Source: a virus. Taken from it: a DNA stretch of 52,743 bases. The notes under the pieces were generated by a model. That model saw nothing but the letters and a program-made list of their open reading frames with translations. It was not told the DNA's origin and ran no database searches. Location: the IMG/VR virus record IMGVR_UViG_3300036828_000508, positions 1 through 52,743 of that record; one strand, written 5' to 3'. Shown one piece after another: positions 1 to 6,378 of the stretch; within the stretch, counting starts at the first letter, position 1; each line of letters starts with the position of its first letter. The position numbers and the translations under genes are program-made.

Positions 1-127
1 GGCTTACCCCGCCGATTGGGGACCGCATGAAGACACCGACCGCGTCGCCGATATCAGCCCCGGCCTGATGGACGCTCTGGGCATTGAAACCGATGACGAG
101 GTGCAGGTGATTTTCCCGGCGCCGTTC
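1..127. repeat. Left copy of 127-bp terminal overlap
   Basis: Bases 1-127 are identical to 52617-52743. A direct terminal overlap of exactly 127 bases matches a common assembler k-mer length, and one reading frame continues across it without interruption. I take it as the signature of a circular assembly rather than a physical terminal repeat. The unique genome length is then 52,616 bp. Confidence 0.95.
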
Positions 128-136
128 AATGGCTAG
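1..136 (+). CDS. 3' end of the wrapped beta-barrel-like late protein
   Basis: This is the C-terminal part of the gene that starts at 52351. Reading from base 2, the frame gives AYPADWGPHEDTDRV and ends FPAPFNG with TAG at 134-136. Closing the circle gives a protein of 133 residues. The segment ADISPGLMDALGI followed by DDEVQVIFP resembles the end of double-psi beta-barrel (RlpA-like) domains, where a polar helix is followed by a last strand. That match is by eye only. It lies between the collagen-like fibre genes and the lysis genes, so it could be a fibre accessory or a cell-wall-active protein. No signal peptide or catalytic motif is visible. Confidence 0.8.
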   Translation, partial: AYPADWGPHEDTDRVADISPGLMDALGIETDDEVQVIFPAPFNG

Positions 137-138
137 CC

Positions 139-351
139 ATGGACATCTGTACGCTGATCATCATCGCGGTGACCAGGACAACGGCGCCGTGTCACACGGT
201 TCGATCTTGCGAAGAGTGGAACGGCAAAAAGTACTGCACCAGTTCGCCAGTGCCATGCGCCCAGCCGCAGCCCTACTGGTCATGCGAGCGGCCAGACGGC
301 ACCGAATACACTGAGCCCTGGACGGCCGGCCCGAATACGGAGCGCCGCTAA
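139..351 (+). CDS. Small Cys-rich protein preceding the endolysin
   Basis: A 70-residue protein of unknown function. It begins with a short hydrophobic stretch (MDICTLIIIAV) followed by a Cys-rich, Trp/Tyr-rich tail with five Cys in total (C4, then C18, C24, C33, C40, C49 region by eye). Its TAA overlaps the ATG of the amidase gene (TAATG at 349-353), so the two are probably translationally coupled. The position suggests a role in lysis or export, but no spanin or holin signature is clear. The hydrophobic segment is too short and lacks the flanking charges for a confident membrane call. A competing frame starting at 129 has shadow-like composition and was not chosen. Confidence 0.55.
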   Translation: MDICTLIIIAVTRTTAPCHTVRSCEEWNGKKYCTSSPVPCAQPQPYWSCERPDGTEYTEPWTAGPNTERR

Positions 352-902
352 TGCAAATTGTCATCTCGTCCGGGCACGGGAAATATGTGCGCGGCGCGTC
401 CTGCTATCTCGATGAAGTGGAGGAGTCTCGACGCGTGGTGGAAAAGGTCGCTGGATACCTGCGCTCGGTCGATGTCAACGTGACCACATTCCACGACGAC
501 GTCAGCGTTTCGCAGTCGGAAAATCTCAGCCGCATCGTCGATTTTCATAACAGCCAAACGCGCGATTTGGATATCGCTGTACATTTCAATGCTTACCAGA
601 CGACCGCGAAGCTGATGGGGACCGAATGCTTGTACGTAACGCAGCAGCAATTGGCCGAGGTTGTCGCCGATAAGATCAGCGAGGCCGGCAGATTGACCAA
701 TCGCGGCGCCAAGCTGCGCCAGGATCTCTATTTCCTGAACAACACCGAAGCGCCGGCGGTCCTGATCGAAGTCTGTTTCGTCGACAGCTCGGCCGACGTC
801 AATCTCTACACCGCAAACTTTGCCGCGATCTGTCGGGCGATTGCCGAGGCCATCAGCGGCGTCGAGATCCCGTCAGACCCGGAAGATCTGACGCTGTTAT
901 AA
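351..902 (+). CDS. N-acetylmuramoyl-L-alanine amidase (Amidase_3), endolysin
   Basis: A 183-residue Zn-dependent amidase that would cut the bond between muramic acid and the stem peptide. The family's Zn and catalytic residues are visible: H9 in SSGHG, an acidic cluster E22-E25 where the second Zn ligand lies, H78 in AVHFNAY, and E140 in VLIEVCFVDSSAD. The whole protein is one catalytic domain, without a cell-wall-binding repeat or signal peptide. It would therefore need a holin or other route to the periplasm. Its start is coupled to the small gene before it. It is the last recognisable gene of the late plus-strand operon before the convergent genes at 937. The role as endolysin is inferred from family and position. 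Confidence 0.9.
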   Translation: MQIVISSGHGKYVRGASCYLDEVEESRRVVEKVAGYLRSVDVNVTTFHDDVSVSQSENLSRIVDFHNSQTRDLDIAVHFNAYQTTAKLMGTECLYVTQQQLAEVVADKISEAGRLTNRGAKLRQDLYFLNNTEAPAVLIEVCFVDSSADVNLYTANFAAICRAIAEAISGVEIPSDPEDLTLL

Positions 903-936
903 CTGCGTCTGGTCCCGTGGCCGGCATGGCTTCGCC

Positions 937-1320
937 TTACTGGCGCGTCCATATATTGAGTTGACCTTGTTCGTTCTCTCTCATCCAAACTTCCCACAGC
1001 CCGTCCTCTCGGCCGCGCTTGTCTTCGCAAGCGAAATCCAACGCAAAAGCCTTCGGCCCCGCCTCGATGTTCGCAAGCAGGCAATGTTGATCCTTGGTAG
1101 TGATGCCGCCCGCTGATAGTTGGATGCCTTGGGGGCACTTGCCGCGTCGATACAATTCATCCTTCGCTCCGGCGATAGGACACCAGTCGCCATGAAACAC
1201 CTCCGGGATTTTGCCATGAAACTCCTTCGGGATCGCGGCGGAGATATCGGCGACGGCCGGGAGCGTCATCATTGCCAGTGCAAGGGCAGTTGCAATTCCG
1301 AGTGACACGTTAGTCTCCAT
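937..1320 (-). CDS. Secreted hypothetical protein with signal peptide
   Basis: A 127-residue protein with a classical Sec signal: Met-Glu-Thr-Asn start, hydrophobic core LGIATALALAMMTLP, and a likely cut after AVADISA. The mature part has Cys residues (DWCPIAG, GKCPQG, QHCLLAN, FACEDKR) that could form two disulphides, and several Trp. I do not recognise a family. It is the distal gene of the minus-strand immunity-side cluster and faces the amidase gene tail-to-tail. It could therefore be expressed from the prophage as a cell-envelope conversion factor. That role is inference from location and export signal only. Confidence 0.7.
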   Translation of the reverse strand: METNVSLGIATALALAMMTLPAVADISAAIPKEFHGKIPEVFHGDWCPIAGAKDELYRRGKCPQGIQLSAGGITTKDQHCLLANIEAGPKAFALDFACEDKRGREDGLWEVWMRENEQGQLNIWTRQ

Positions 1321-1417
1321 TTTGCTGTAACTGACGACGGGCAGCCGGTCAGGCGCTAGTGTCCGGCCTTAGAGGGGACCGCCCGCATCTTGCGGTGCCG
1401 ACTTGACCGCCTCAATC

Positions 1418-1606
1418 TCACTTTACGCCCGCGGCCTGGAACTGTCTGATTAGGTTTTGCATCTCAGCCGGATCGGCCCCTATAGCCTCCGCTGCATGCC
1501 TCGTGGCGTTGATCTCCGATATGGAGTTGACGACGCTCACCCCGAGGACCGCGACCGGCATTAGAATGATGACGAGGATGATTGCCAGAATTTTCCCTAG
1601 TGACAC
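1418..1606 (-). CDS. Small membrane protein sharing a tape-measure segment
   Basis: A 62-residue protein: a short basic N-terminus, one strong membrane segment (residues 5-27, IL/V-rich), then an amphipathic tail from about residue 29. Residues 25-62 align without gaps to residues 89-126 of the tape measure protein encoded at 37789-40521, with 22 of 38 identical, including RHAA.AIGADPA. The DNA matches too: 48 of 57 bases between 1516-1460 (minus) and 38071-38127. The gene sits in the minus-strand cluster next to the HTH gene. A membrane-anchored tape-measure look-alike would fit superinfection exclusion by blocking an incoming tape measure, but it may also be a simple duplication remnant. 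Confidence 0.7.
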   Translation of the reverse strand: MSLGKILAIILVIILMPVAVLGVSVVNSISEINATRHAAEAIGADPAEMQNLIRQFQAAGVK

Positions 1607-1800
1607 TTTAAATCTCCGTTTGGTTTGTGTGTCTGATATCTAGCGATCAATCTAAATCCAGCAAGATCGAGTATTTGGCATTGTCCGCCAAAGAGTTGCC
1701 ATTGGGCGCCATCTGCCAAAAACTTGTTATTTGAGGACACTGGCCACGAAGCGGATTACGCGGTAGCCTTCGTTGTTCGTCACCAGCCCTTCTTGATTTG

Positions 1801-1832
1801 GCCCGGCGGCTTGCTGACCGCCGGGCTTTTTT
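1801..1832 (+). terminator. Rho-independent terminator, plus strand
   Basis: A perfect 9-bp GC-rich stem (GCCCGGCGG / CCGCCGGGC at 1801-1809 and 1818-1826) with an 8-nt loop is followed by six T at 1827-1832. It points along the plus strand. No plus-strand gene lies just before it, so it most likely stops late-operon transcripts that run past the endolysin into the minus-strand immunity cluster. Confidence 0.85.
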
Positions 1833-2172
1833 ATTGCCGCCGCCGATGTTCGTAGACGCACCGCCACTTGCGGCTATCGAGCCAGATCTTGCGGCCGCCG
1901 GTGTGGGCGCAGATATCGCTCGGTTGCGGCTTTGATTGCGGCGCTGCCGGTGCTGGCGGCGGCGGTTCTGGTGGCTTTGCCGGCGGGGGTTCCATGGCAA
2001 CGATCGGCGGCGCGAGGATCGGCGGCCGGTTCATCGGCACGACGCTGATCGCTGGCGCCTCGTCGCGCGGCGCGCGATCGGCTTTGTCGGCGCCGCCGGA
2101 AAAGACCACCGTCAGCAGCGCGATTGCGACAATGGCGAGAGCTGCCGCCGCTGCGGCCTGAAGGCGGGTCAT
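1831..2172 (-). CDS. Membrane-anchored proline-rich protein
   Basis: A 113-residue protein. The N-terminal segment (about residues 5-25, AAAAALAIVAIALLTVVF) is a membrane anchor or uncleaved signal. A long Pro/Ala-rich stretch (about 45-80) follows, then a short C-terminal module with two Cys and two Trp (DICAHTGG, KWRCVYEH). The start is set by an ATGA overlap with the upstream gene (ATG at 2172, stop of that gene at 2171-2169). A longer frame upstream is only Arg-rich shadow. The Pro-rich spacer would place the C-terminal module in the periplasm. Function is unknown. It belongs to the tightly packed minus-strand cluster behind the HTH gene. Confidence 0.7.
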   Translation of the reverse strand: MTRLQAAAAAALAIVAIALLTVVFSGGADKADRAPRDEAPAISVVPMNRPPILAPPIVAMEPPPAKPPEPPPPAPAAPQSKPQPSDICAHTGGRKIWLDSRKWRCVYEHRRRQ

Positions 2173-2363
2173 GTCACAACCTCGATCGCCTCTGCGGCGC
2201 ATACGTCGCAAAACCACGCGCATGCGCCTTCGTCGTTGAACATCATGAGCGGATCGGCGTCGTTGGGAATGATGGTGTAACAGAGCGAGCACAGCGGCAG
2301 TTGCGAATCCGGACGCGACCAGACCATGCGGGCAGCAAATTTTGGTTTTATTCTTAGCTTCAT
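2169..2363 (-). CDS. Small zinc-ribbon-like protein
   Basis: A 64-residue protein with two CxxC pairs (CSLC at 25-28, CDVC at 52-55), separated by about 24 residues, as in treble-clef or zinc-ribbon folds. The start at 2363 is chosen because its ATG overlaps the stop of the upstream HTH gene (ATGA). Its own stop overlaps the next start in the same way. Upstream in-frame codons exist but would run deep inside the HTH gene. It may be a small DNA- or protein-binding regulator. A similar double-CxxC mini-protein is encoded at 12776-12970. Confidence 0.65.
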   Translation of the reverse strand: MKLRIKPKFAARMVWSRPDSQLPLCSLCYTIIPNDADPLMMFNDEGACAWFCDVCAAEAIEVVT

Positions 2364-2632
2364 TCTTCTTCCGGCGTGCTCGGCATCATTTTCCAGCGCG
2401 GTTGAAATTGCGCGCGCGGTAGCGGCGTGCCCTCCGGCGCCAAAAGCTGCCCGACGGGACAATGCAGCGCCAGTGCCAAATCAACCAGCCGCGCGATTGA
2501 CAGCGCGACTTGGCCGCTTTCCCATCGCGACACCGTTGCGTTGGTGACGCCGAGCGCCACGGCGAGCTCGGCTTGCGACATTCTCCGGTGCTTGCGTATT
2601 GCGGCAACGCGTTGCCCGACACCGTTCCCCAT
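2360..2632 (-). CDS. XRE-family HTH regulator (repressor or Cro candidate)
   Basis: A 90-residue protein with a single Cro/C1-type helix-turn-helix over residues 5-60. The helices SQAELAVALG and TNATVSRWESGQ are the classic positioning and recognition helices. The C-terminal tail is short and shows no LexA-type protease or dimerisation domain. It is divergently arranged from a second XRE protein at 2759-2974, with about 125 bp of shared control region. This is the usual layout of a lysis-lysogeny switch. It heads a cluster of ATGA-coupled small genes likely expressed in the prophage. Which of the two XRE proteins maintains lysogeny cannot be told from sequence. Confidence 0.85.
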   Translation of the reverse strand: MGNGVGQRVAAIRKHRRMSQAELAVALGVTNATVSRWESGQVALSIARLVDLALALHCPVGQLLAPEGTPLPRAQFQPRWKMMPSTPEEE

Positions 2633-2758
2633 TGTGTCGCCCCCCGATTGTGTCGCCCCACAACCGTCAAAGCTTTTAATAGCCGGCAGAACACCGGCTA
2701 GAGCTGGTTATTCTCATGAACTATGGGCTGTGGTACTATAGTTTTGCAAGGGGGGAAA
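2633..2758. promoter_or_regulatory. Divergent switch region with palindromic sites
   Basis: The only space between the two divergent XRE genes. It holds an inverted repeat AACTAT / ATAGTT at 2719-2724 and 2738-2743. The palindrome ACTATAGT (2735-2742) overlaps a TATA-like hexamer, so a repressor bound there would cover a promoter. A related motif, CTAC-TATAAT-GTAG, occurs at 2985-2998 just after the plus-strand XRE gene. Operator function is inferred. Confidence 0.5.
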
Positions 2759-2974
2759 ATGCGCCCCTCGATGTCGCTCGGAAAGACCATCAGGCAATTG
2801 CGGCTGGCGGCTAGGCTGTCGCAGGAGAAGCTTGGCGAGCGCGCCGATCTGCACCCGACCTATATCAGCCTGCTTGAGCGCGATCGTAAATCGCCGACCG
2901 TTACGACGCTGCGGCGGCTGGCCAAGGCGCTTGGCACCACGCCGAGCCAGATCCTGCGGTCGCTCGAATGCTGA
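2759..2974 (+). CDS. XRE-family HTH regulator, plus strand
   Basis: A 71-residue protein made almost wholly of one XRE helix-turn-helix domain (SQEKLGERADLHPTYISL, then RDRKSPTVTTLRRLAKALG). The start at 2759 is preferred to an upstream ATG at 2723 because a run of six G with flanking A (2750-2758) gives a strong ribosome site just before it. A later ATG at 2771 is also possible. It is divergent from the minus-strand XRE gene and followed by a promoter-like TATAAT flanked by an inverted repeat, then the integrase. It probably forms the other half of the lysis-lysogeny switch. Confidence 0.8.
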   Translation: MRPSMSLGKTIRQLRLAARLSQEKLGERADLHPTYISLLERDRKSPTVTTLRRLAKALGTTPSQILRSLEC

Positions 2975-3033
2975 TTTTTGCTGCCTACTATAATGTAGTG
3001 CCGTAAGACGCCTGTAATAGCGCGTAAGGCCTT

Positions 3034-3242
3034 CCAAACGCCTCCCAAATCCTTCCCAAACCCTAAAAACCCCAATAAATCGGCCTAAACTGGCGCTTTA
3101 TCTTCTTTCGCCGCAAGAGATAATCTCTAGCAGAACCGAGTAGGTTACAGCAGAAGCCCTTGCGCCATGCGGGTTTCTCCCTTACGTTCGGGCTAGCGAA
3201 ACCGGGCGTCGGGGCCTCCCAGCCTCCCAAACGCCTCCCAAA
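3034..3242 (+). repeat. Direct repeats upstream of integrase (possible arm sites / attP region)
   Basis: The 16-mer CCAAACGCCTCCCAAA occurs exactly at 3034-3049 and 3227-3242, and partial copies (CTTCCCAAA, CCTCCCA) lie beside each. The 177 bp between them, from 3050, are gene-free and contain no clear tRNA end. Repeats flanking a gap next to a tyrosine integrase gene are typical of integrase arm-binding sites around attP. The core site itself cannot be picked without the host attB. Confidence 0.45.
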
Positions 3243-3258
3243 AATGGAGCTGATCTCT

Positions 3259-4506
3259 ATGCGTGCCCCGCTGCCGCTCACCGTTAGATCAATCGAAGGG
3301 CTCGACCTGCTGCCCGAGGAACGCGACGCCTGGATATGGGACTCCGACAGCGGCCAGCGCTCGGGCCTCGGCCTGCGGCTGCGCCGGGGCAAAGCCGGCG
3401 TTTCCAAAACCTTCTATGCGGCCTATCGCTTTGGCGGCCAGGATCGCCGCGATCCGATCGGCGACGTCTCAGCCTATACGCTGGCCGACGCCCGTCACCG
3501 TGCCTACGAGCACCGCCGCGCCGCGGCCGACGGCAACGATCCGCGCGAGGCCAAGGCGGCCAAGGTTCGCAATGCGATCAAGGCCTCGGGCTGCCCGATC
3601 TTTGCCGACTACACGACACACTATTTGGCGCGGCGCAAAGGCGACCTGCGGCCGAATACCTTTCACTGCCGCACGCGCTATCTGACGCTCGAATACTGTG
3701 CGCCGCTCCACAAGCTGCGGCTCGACCAAATCGACAAGGCCATGATCGCCAGTCGATTGAACTTCCTCGAAGACACCGGCATTGCCAAGGCGAGCGTCAA
3801 TGTCGCCAAATGCGTTCGCATTGCCCTGATCGATTTGTTCAAACTCGCGACCTCCGAGGGCCTCATCGAAATCAATCCAGCGCAGGGTACTCCGCAGCGC
3901 CCCGCGCCCGAGCCTCGCAAGCGAACATTGAGTGACGTCGAACTCGCCGCGCTGTGGAACGCGACCGGCGACGACGGCGAGTTTTCCAAGATCGTGCGCT
4001 TGCTGATCTTGCTCGGTGCCCGTCGTAACGAGATCGGCGGTATGGCCTGGTCGGAATTCGACGGCCTTGGCAATTGGACGCTGCCCGAGCATCGCAGCAA
4101 AACCGGCAACGAGCTACGGCTGCCGCTGTCGCCCGCTGCGCGCGAGATTATCAATTCGATTGAACGACGCGACCGCCGCGATTGCCTGTTTGGCGGCAGC
4201 AACGGCTTTTCGCAGTGGAGTGGCGCCAAAAAGAAGCTCGATGCGCGGCTGCCGCTCGTCAAAAGTTGGACGCTGCACGATCTGCGCCGATCGATGATCA
4301 CGAGCATGCACGAACTCAACATCGAGCCGCATATCATCCGGGCGATCGTCAATCATTCGCGCGGCGATGACGTTCACGGCAAGCATTACAACCATGCGAC
4401 TTACATGCCGCAGAAGGCGACCGCGTTGCAGCGCTGGGCCGACCATGTTCAGGCCCTTGCCGATGGTAAGCCCTCCAACGTCGTGCCACTGAGGCCCGTG
4501 GCATGA
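3259..4506 (+). CDS. int: Tyrosine recombinase / phage integrase
   Basis: A 415-residue site-specific recombinase. The start at 3259 is chosen because GGAG at 3246-3249 lies nine bases ahead, although the frame is open to 3160. The N-terminal third is an arm-binding/DUF4102-like region (about residues 1-100), then a SAM-like core-binding domain, then the catalytic domain. The active-site set is complete: R255 (GARRNEIGG), K281 (RSKTG), H340 and R343 (LHDLRRS), H366 (VNHSRG) and Y377 (GKHYNHATY). It would integrate the phage into the host chromosome, which makes the phage temperate. The next small gene overlaps its stop (ATGA). Confidence 0.95.
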   Translation: MRAPLPLTVRSIEGLDLLPEERDAWIWDSDSGQRSGLGLRLRRGKAGVSKTFYAAYRFGGQDRRDPIGDVSAYTLADARHRAYEHRRAAADGNDPREAKAAKVRNAIKASGCPIFADYTTHYLARRKGDLRPNTFHCRTRYLTLEYCAPLHKLRLDQIDKAMIASRLNFLEDTGIAKASVNVAKCVRIALIDLFKLATSEGLIEINPAQGTPQRPAPEPRKRTLSDVELAALWNATGDDGEFSKIVRLLILLGARRNEIGGMAWSEFDGLGNWTLPEHRSKTGNELRLPLSPAAREIINSIERRDRRDCLFGGSNGFSQWSGAKKKLDARLPLVKSWTLHDLRRSMITSMHELNIEPHIIRAIVNHSRGDDVHGKHYNHATYMPQKATALQRWADHVQALADGKPSNVVPLRPVA

Positions 4507-4649
4507 CGCCGCGCAACCTCGCGGTCGTCGTCGCCGGCGTCGCTGCGCTATTCGCCGCCCTCGGCGGCTTGGCCGGATACAAGTTCGGACAATCATCGCC
4601 GACGCCCATCGTTATTCAGGTTCCGGCCCCGACAGCACAAGCCAAGTAA
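4503..4649 (+). CDS. Small single-span membrane protein
   Basis: A 48-residue product that starts at an ATG overlapping the integrase TGA. It has a two-residue basic start, one strong membrane segment (about residues 6-26, VVVAGVAALFAALGGLAGY) and a short Pro-rich tail ending APTAQAK. Its size and topology fit a small inner-membrane protein, possibly holin- or antiholin-like, but nothing more specific can be said. Coupling to the integrase and the clear membrane segment support it as a real gene. Confidence 0.5.
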   Translation: MTPRNLAVVVAGVAALFAALGGLAGYKFGQSSPTPIVIQVPAPTAQAK

Positions 4650-4653
4650 ACAC

Positions 4654-5319
4654 ATGGACATCGCTCGATTGATCTACGAAAAGGGCCTGCGGGTCGGACC
4701 AGACCCGGCCGGTCACTACGTCTACCTTTGGAGCCACGACGGCGTCGCCCGCTACGTTGGCCGAGGCAGGGAAAATGCTCGAGGCCGGCCGCGCTGGCTG
4801 GCTCACGCCACACCCAAGGTCAACGCTTCCAACCAACCGTGGCGGCTATATTCCGAGAAGCACGTTCGCGAAATGTCGTGCTCGATCGTGGCCGAAGGGC
4901 GCGACGACGAGAGCGCGGCTGCGGACATCGAGGCGGCCGAGATTGCCCGCCACGGCTTGCTCAAAGATGAGACCGGAACGCTTCTCAACGACAAACGCGG
5001 CTCGGCCTTCTATGGCCGGGTCGGGAAGGGCCAGCGCACCTCAACCTACCCTGGCCATCAGGAATGGGTGAAGATCCGGAACGCGGGCCGCTTCCCGCTG
5101 GACGCGGTGTTGCGGCGGGTCGTTCACGGCAATCCCAAGAAGCCGGGTTCGCCGGGCGCGGCTTACATCGAACTGTATCCGCAGCCGGGCGAGACCATCA
5201 TCGTGCGCGAGATATATGAGCGCGGCCGGGCGAAGGGCTTAACCGATGCCCAGCAGCACAATCATCTCTCCTGGGATTTGTTGCACGGCTTCATCGAAAT
5301 CGTGAAGCCCGCGCCATGA
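4654..5319 (+). CDS. GIY-YIG-like nuclease domain protein
   Basis: A 221-residue protein. The N-terminus has HYVYLWSH...ARYVGRG (about residues 21-38), the two-strand GIY-YIG pattern. Downstream basic residues (GRPRW) and an acidic helix AAEIARHGL (about 94-102) lie where the family's Arg and Glu act. The C-terminal half (about 110-221) has no recognisable fold. The match to GIY-YIG is by motif only, and catalysis is not assured. It lies in a plus-strand string of small genes after the integrase, all joined by ATGA overlaps. Accessory or defence-type nuclease are both possible. Confidence 0.55.
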   Translation: MDIARLIYEKGLRVGPDPAGHYVYLWSHDGVARYVGRGRENARGRPRWLAHATPKVNASNQPWRLYSEKHVREMSCSIVAEGRDDESAAADIEAAEIARHGLLKDETGTLLNDKRGSAFYGRVGKGQRTSTYPGHQEWVKIRNAGRFPLDAVLRRVVHGNPKKPGSPGAAYIELYPQPGETIIVREIYERGRAKGLTDAQQHNHLSWDLLHGFIEIVKPAP

Positions 5320-5393
5320 GCGTTCGCAAACTGCGCTACATCGACAAGCTGAAAGGCGCCGGCATTGGCAATGGGTTAGGAGAGCGAGCATGA
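5316..5393 (+). CDS. Possible 25-residue basic peptide
   Basis: The frame begins at an ATG overlapping the stop of the GIY-YIG-like gene and ends at a TGA overlapping the ATG of the next gene. It encodes MSVRKLRYIDKLKGAGIGNG plus a short tail. ATGA junctions at both ends suggest it is translated, perhaps only to couple its neighbours. It also carries the GGAGAG ribosome site of the next gene. Confidence 0.35.
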   Translation: MSVRKLRYIDKLKGAGIGNGLGERA

Positions 5394-5572
5394 AGCACAT
5401 TTGTTTGATCATGGTCGTGCTGGCGTTTGGCGTCGGCACGGCGGACGCCCAGCAGCAGCGGACATTCTATGATGCTAACGGCCGCGTCACCGGTCGCGCT
5501 GCAACCGATTCGCAGGGCACGACGACGTACTACGACTCGCGCGGCAACGTCGTCGGCCGATCCTCAAAATAA
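5390..5572 (+). CDS. Small secreted protein with two glycine-turn repeats
   Basis: A 60-residue protein with a signal peptide (MKHICLIMVVLAFGVGTADA, likely cut before QQQ). The mature 40 residues contain two similar beta-hairpin units, YDANGRVTGRA and YDSRGNVVGRS, spaced 20 residues apart. Such units occur in YD-type and other exported repeats. A GGAGAG ribosome site lies six bases before the ATG. It may be exported by the lysogen as an envelope-conversion gene. The function is unknown. Confidence 0.65.
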   Translation: MKHICLIMVVLAFGVGTADAQQQRTFYDANGRVTGRAATDSQGTTTYYDSRGNVVGRSSK

Positions 5573-5592
5573 CTGCTTATGAAACGGCCACC

Positions 5593-5775
5593 TTATAACA
5601 ACTCCGGCTTATCGAACGGCGCGGCCCACATATCAAACCATTTGCCTTCGATCCTGCGTCGATAGTCGTCGGCAATTTCTTGCATGATCGCAATCTCGCG
5701 GTCGTCATCGCTTATGCTGCGCCGCAACGCCAGCTCGCGCTCGACGCATTTTAGTTTGGTCGCCGCGTCAAACAT
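5593..5775 (-). CDS. Small helical hypothetical protein
   Basis: A 60-residue protein with no known family, predicted helical and charged (ERELALRR, EIADDYRRRIEG) and ending WAAPFDKPELL. I place the start at 5775, eight bases inside the end of the upstream gene and after an AAAGGG ribosome site. A start at 5796 has no such site. It is the last gene of the minus-strand recombination operon and converges on the small secreted protein gene at 5390-5572. Confidence 0.6.
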   Translation of the reverse strand: MFDAATKLKCVERELALRRSISDDDREIAIMQEIADDYRRRIEGKWFDMWAAPFDKPELL

Positions 5776-6346
5776 TAGAGTCGGCCCTTTCGTCATTGGG
5801 ATCTGCCGGTTGCTTCGGCGCGCGGCGGCGCGTTGCATCGGCCGCGAGCTGGTCGATCTCATCACGCATCGCGTCGATGGCACCGTTGAGATGCGGAAGC
5901 GACCGGCCGAGAGTCAGCACGGCCAAATATTTCGCGACGAAGCTTTCCAGTTCGTGTTTGGCCCGCTCAATGACCTGCACTCGCAAGTCCCGATCGCCCA
6001 TAATGCGGCGGCGCGTGACATAGCCGCGGTGATCGTCCGGAGTCCTGACCGAATAAAACGCGCGGTCAGATACTGTCGGATTGTTCCTCACCTCGACGTG
6101 AACAATCCGAAGGCGGTTGACGAAATGCCGCGCCTGGTCGAGCCGGTAAAGGTGCGCCGCATGCTTCTCGTTCCAGTCGAATAAATCATGACACGGATGC
6201 GAACGATTCCGCGCTTGCTCGACAATCTTCTCTGTCGCCACCGCGGAAGGATCGGCACCATCCGCAAGCTGCTCGATAAAGTCGCCAAAGATCTGCGCTT
6301 CGATCGCAGGCGCCGGGCCGCCTAATCTCCATTGATAGATCGTCAT
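5768..6346 (-). CDS. Conserved phage hypothetical protein
   Basis: A 192-residue protein that begins MTIYQWRLGG and has a recurring pattern of alphaproteobacterial phage proteins: a short N-terminal region, then HPCHDLFDWNEKHAAHLYRL, then a beta-rich middle and a helical C-terminus (about 130-175). The C-terminus is basic and Pro-rich. I know of no established function for this type of protein, which tends to sit near recombination genes. It has a plausible ribosome site (CGGAG) just after the end of the pentanucleotide array. It overlaps the next gene by eight bases. Confidence 0.7.
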   Translation of the reverse strand: MTIYQWRLGGPAPAIEAQIFGDFIEQLADGADPSAVATEKIVEQARNRSHPCHDLFDWNEKHAAHLYRLDQARHFVNRLRIVHVEVRNNPTVSDRAFYSVRTPDDHRGYVTRRRIMGDRDLRVQVIERAKHELESFVAKYLAVLTLGRSLPHLNGAIDAMRDEIDQLAADATRRRAPKQPADPNDERADSNV

Positions 6347-6378
6347 TTCCGCTGCTCCGTTGTTTGATCAAAAAAGGT

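Noticed and set aside
1-127. Physical direct terminal repeat of a linear virion
   Set aside because: Exactly 127 bases and located inside a coding gene of the fibre-lysis region, far from the terminase genes; an assembly overlap of a circular sequence is simpler.
3050-3226. tRNA fragment as attP core
   Set aside because: No acceptor or T-arm-like sequence could be recognised in the gap before the integrase.
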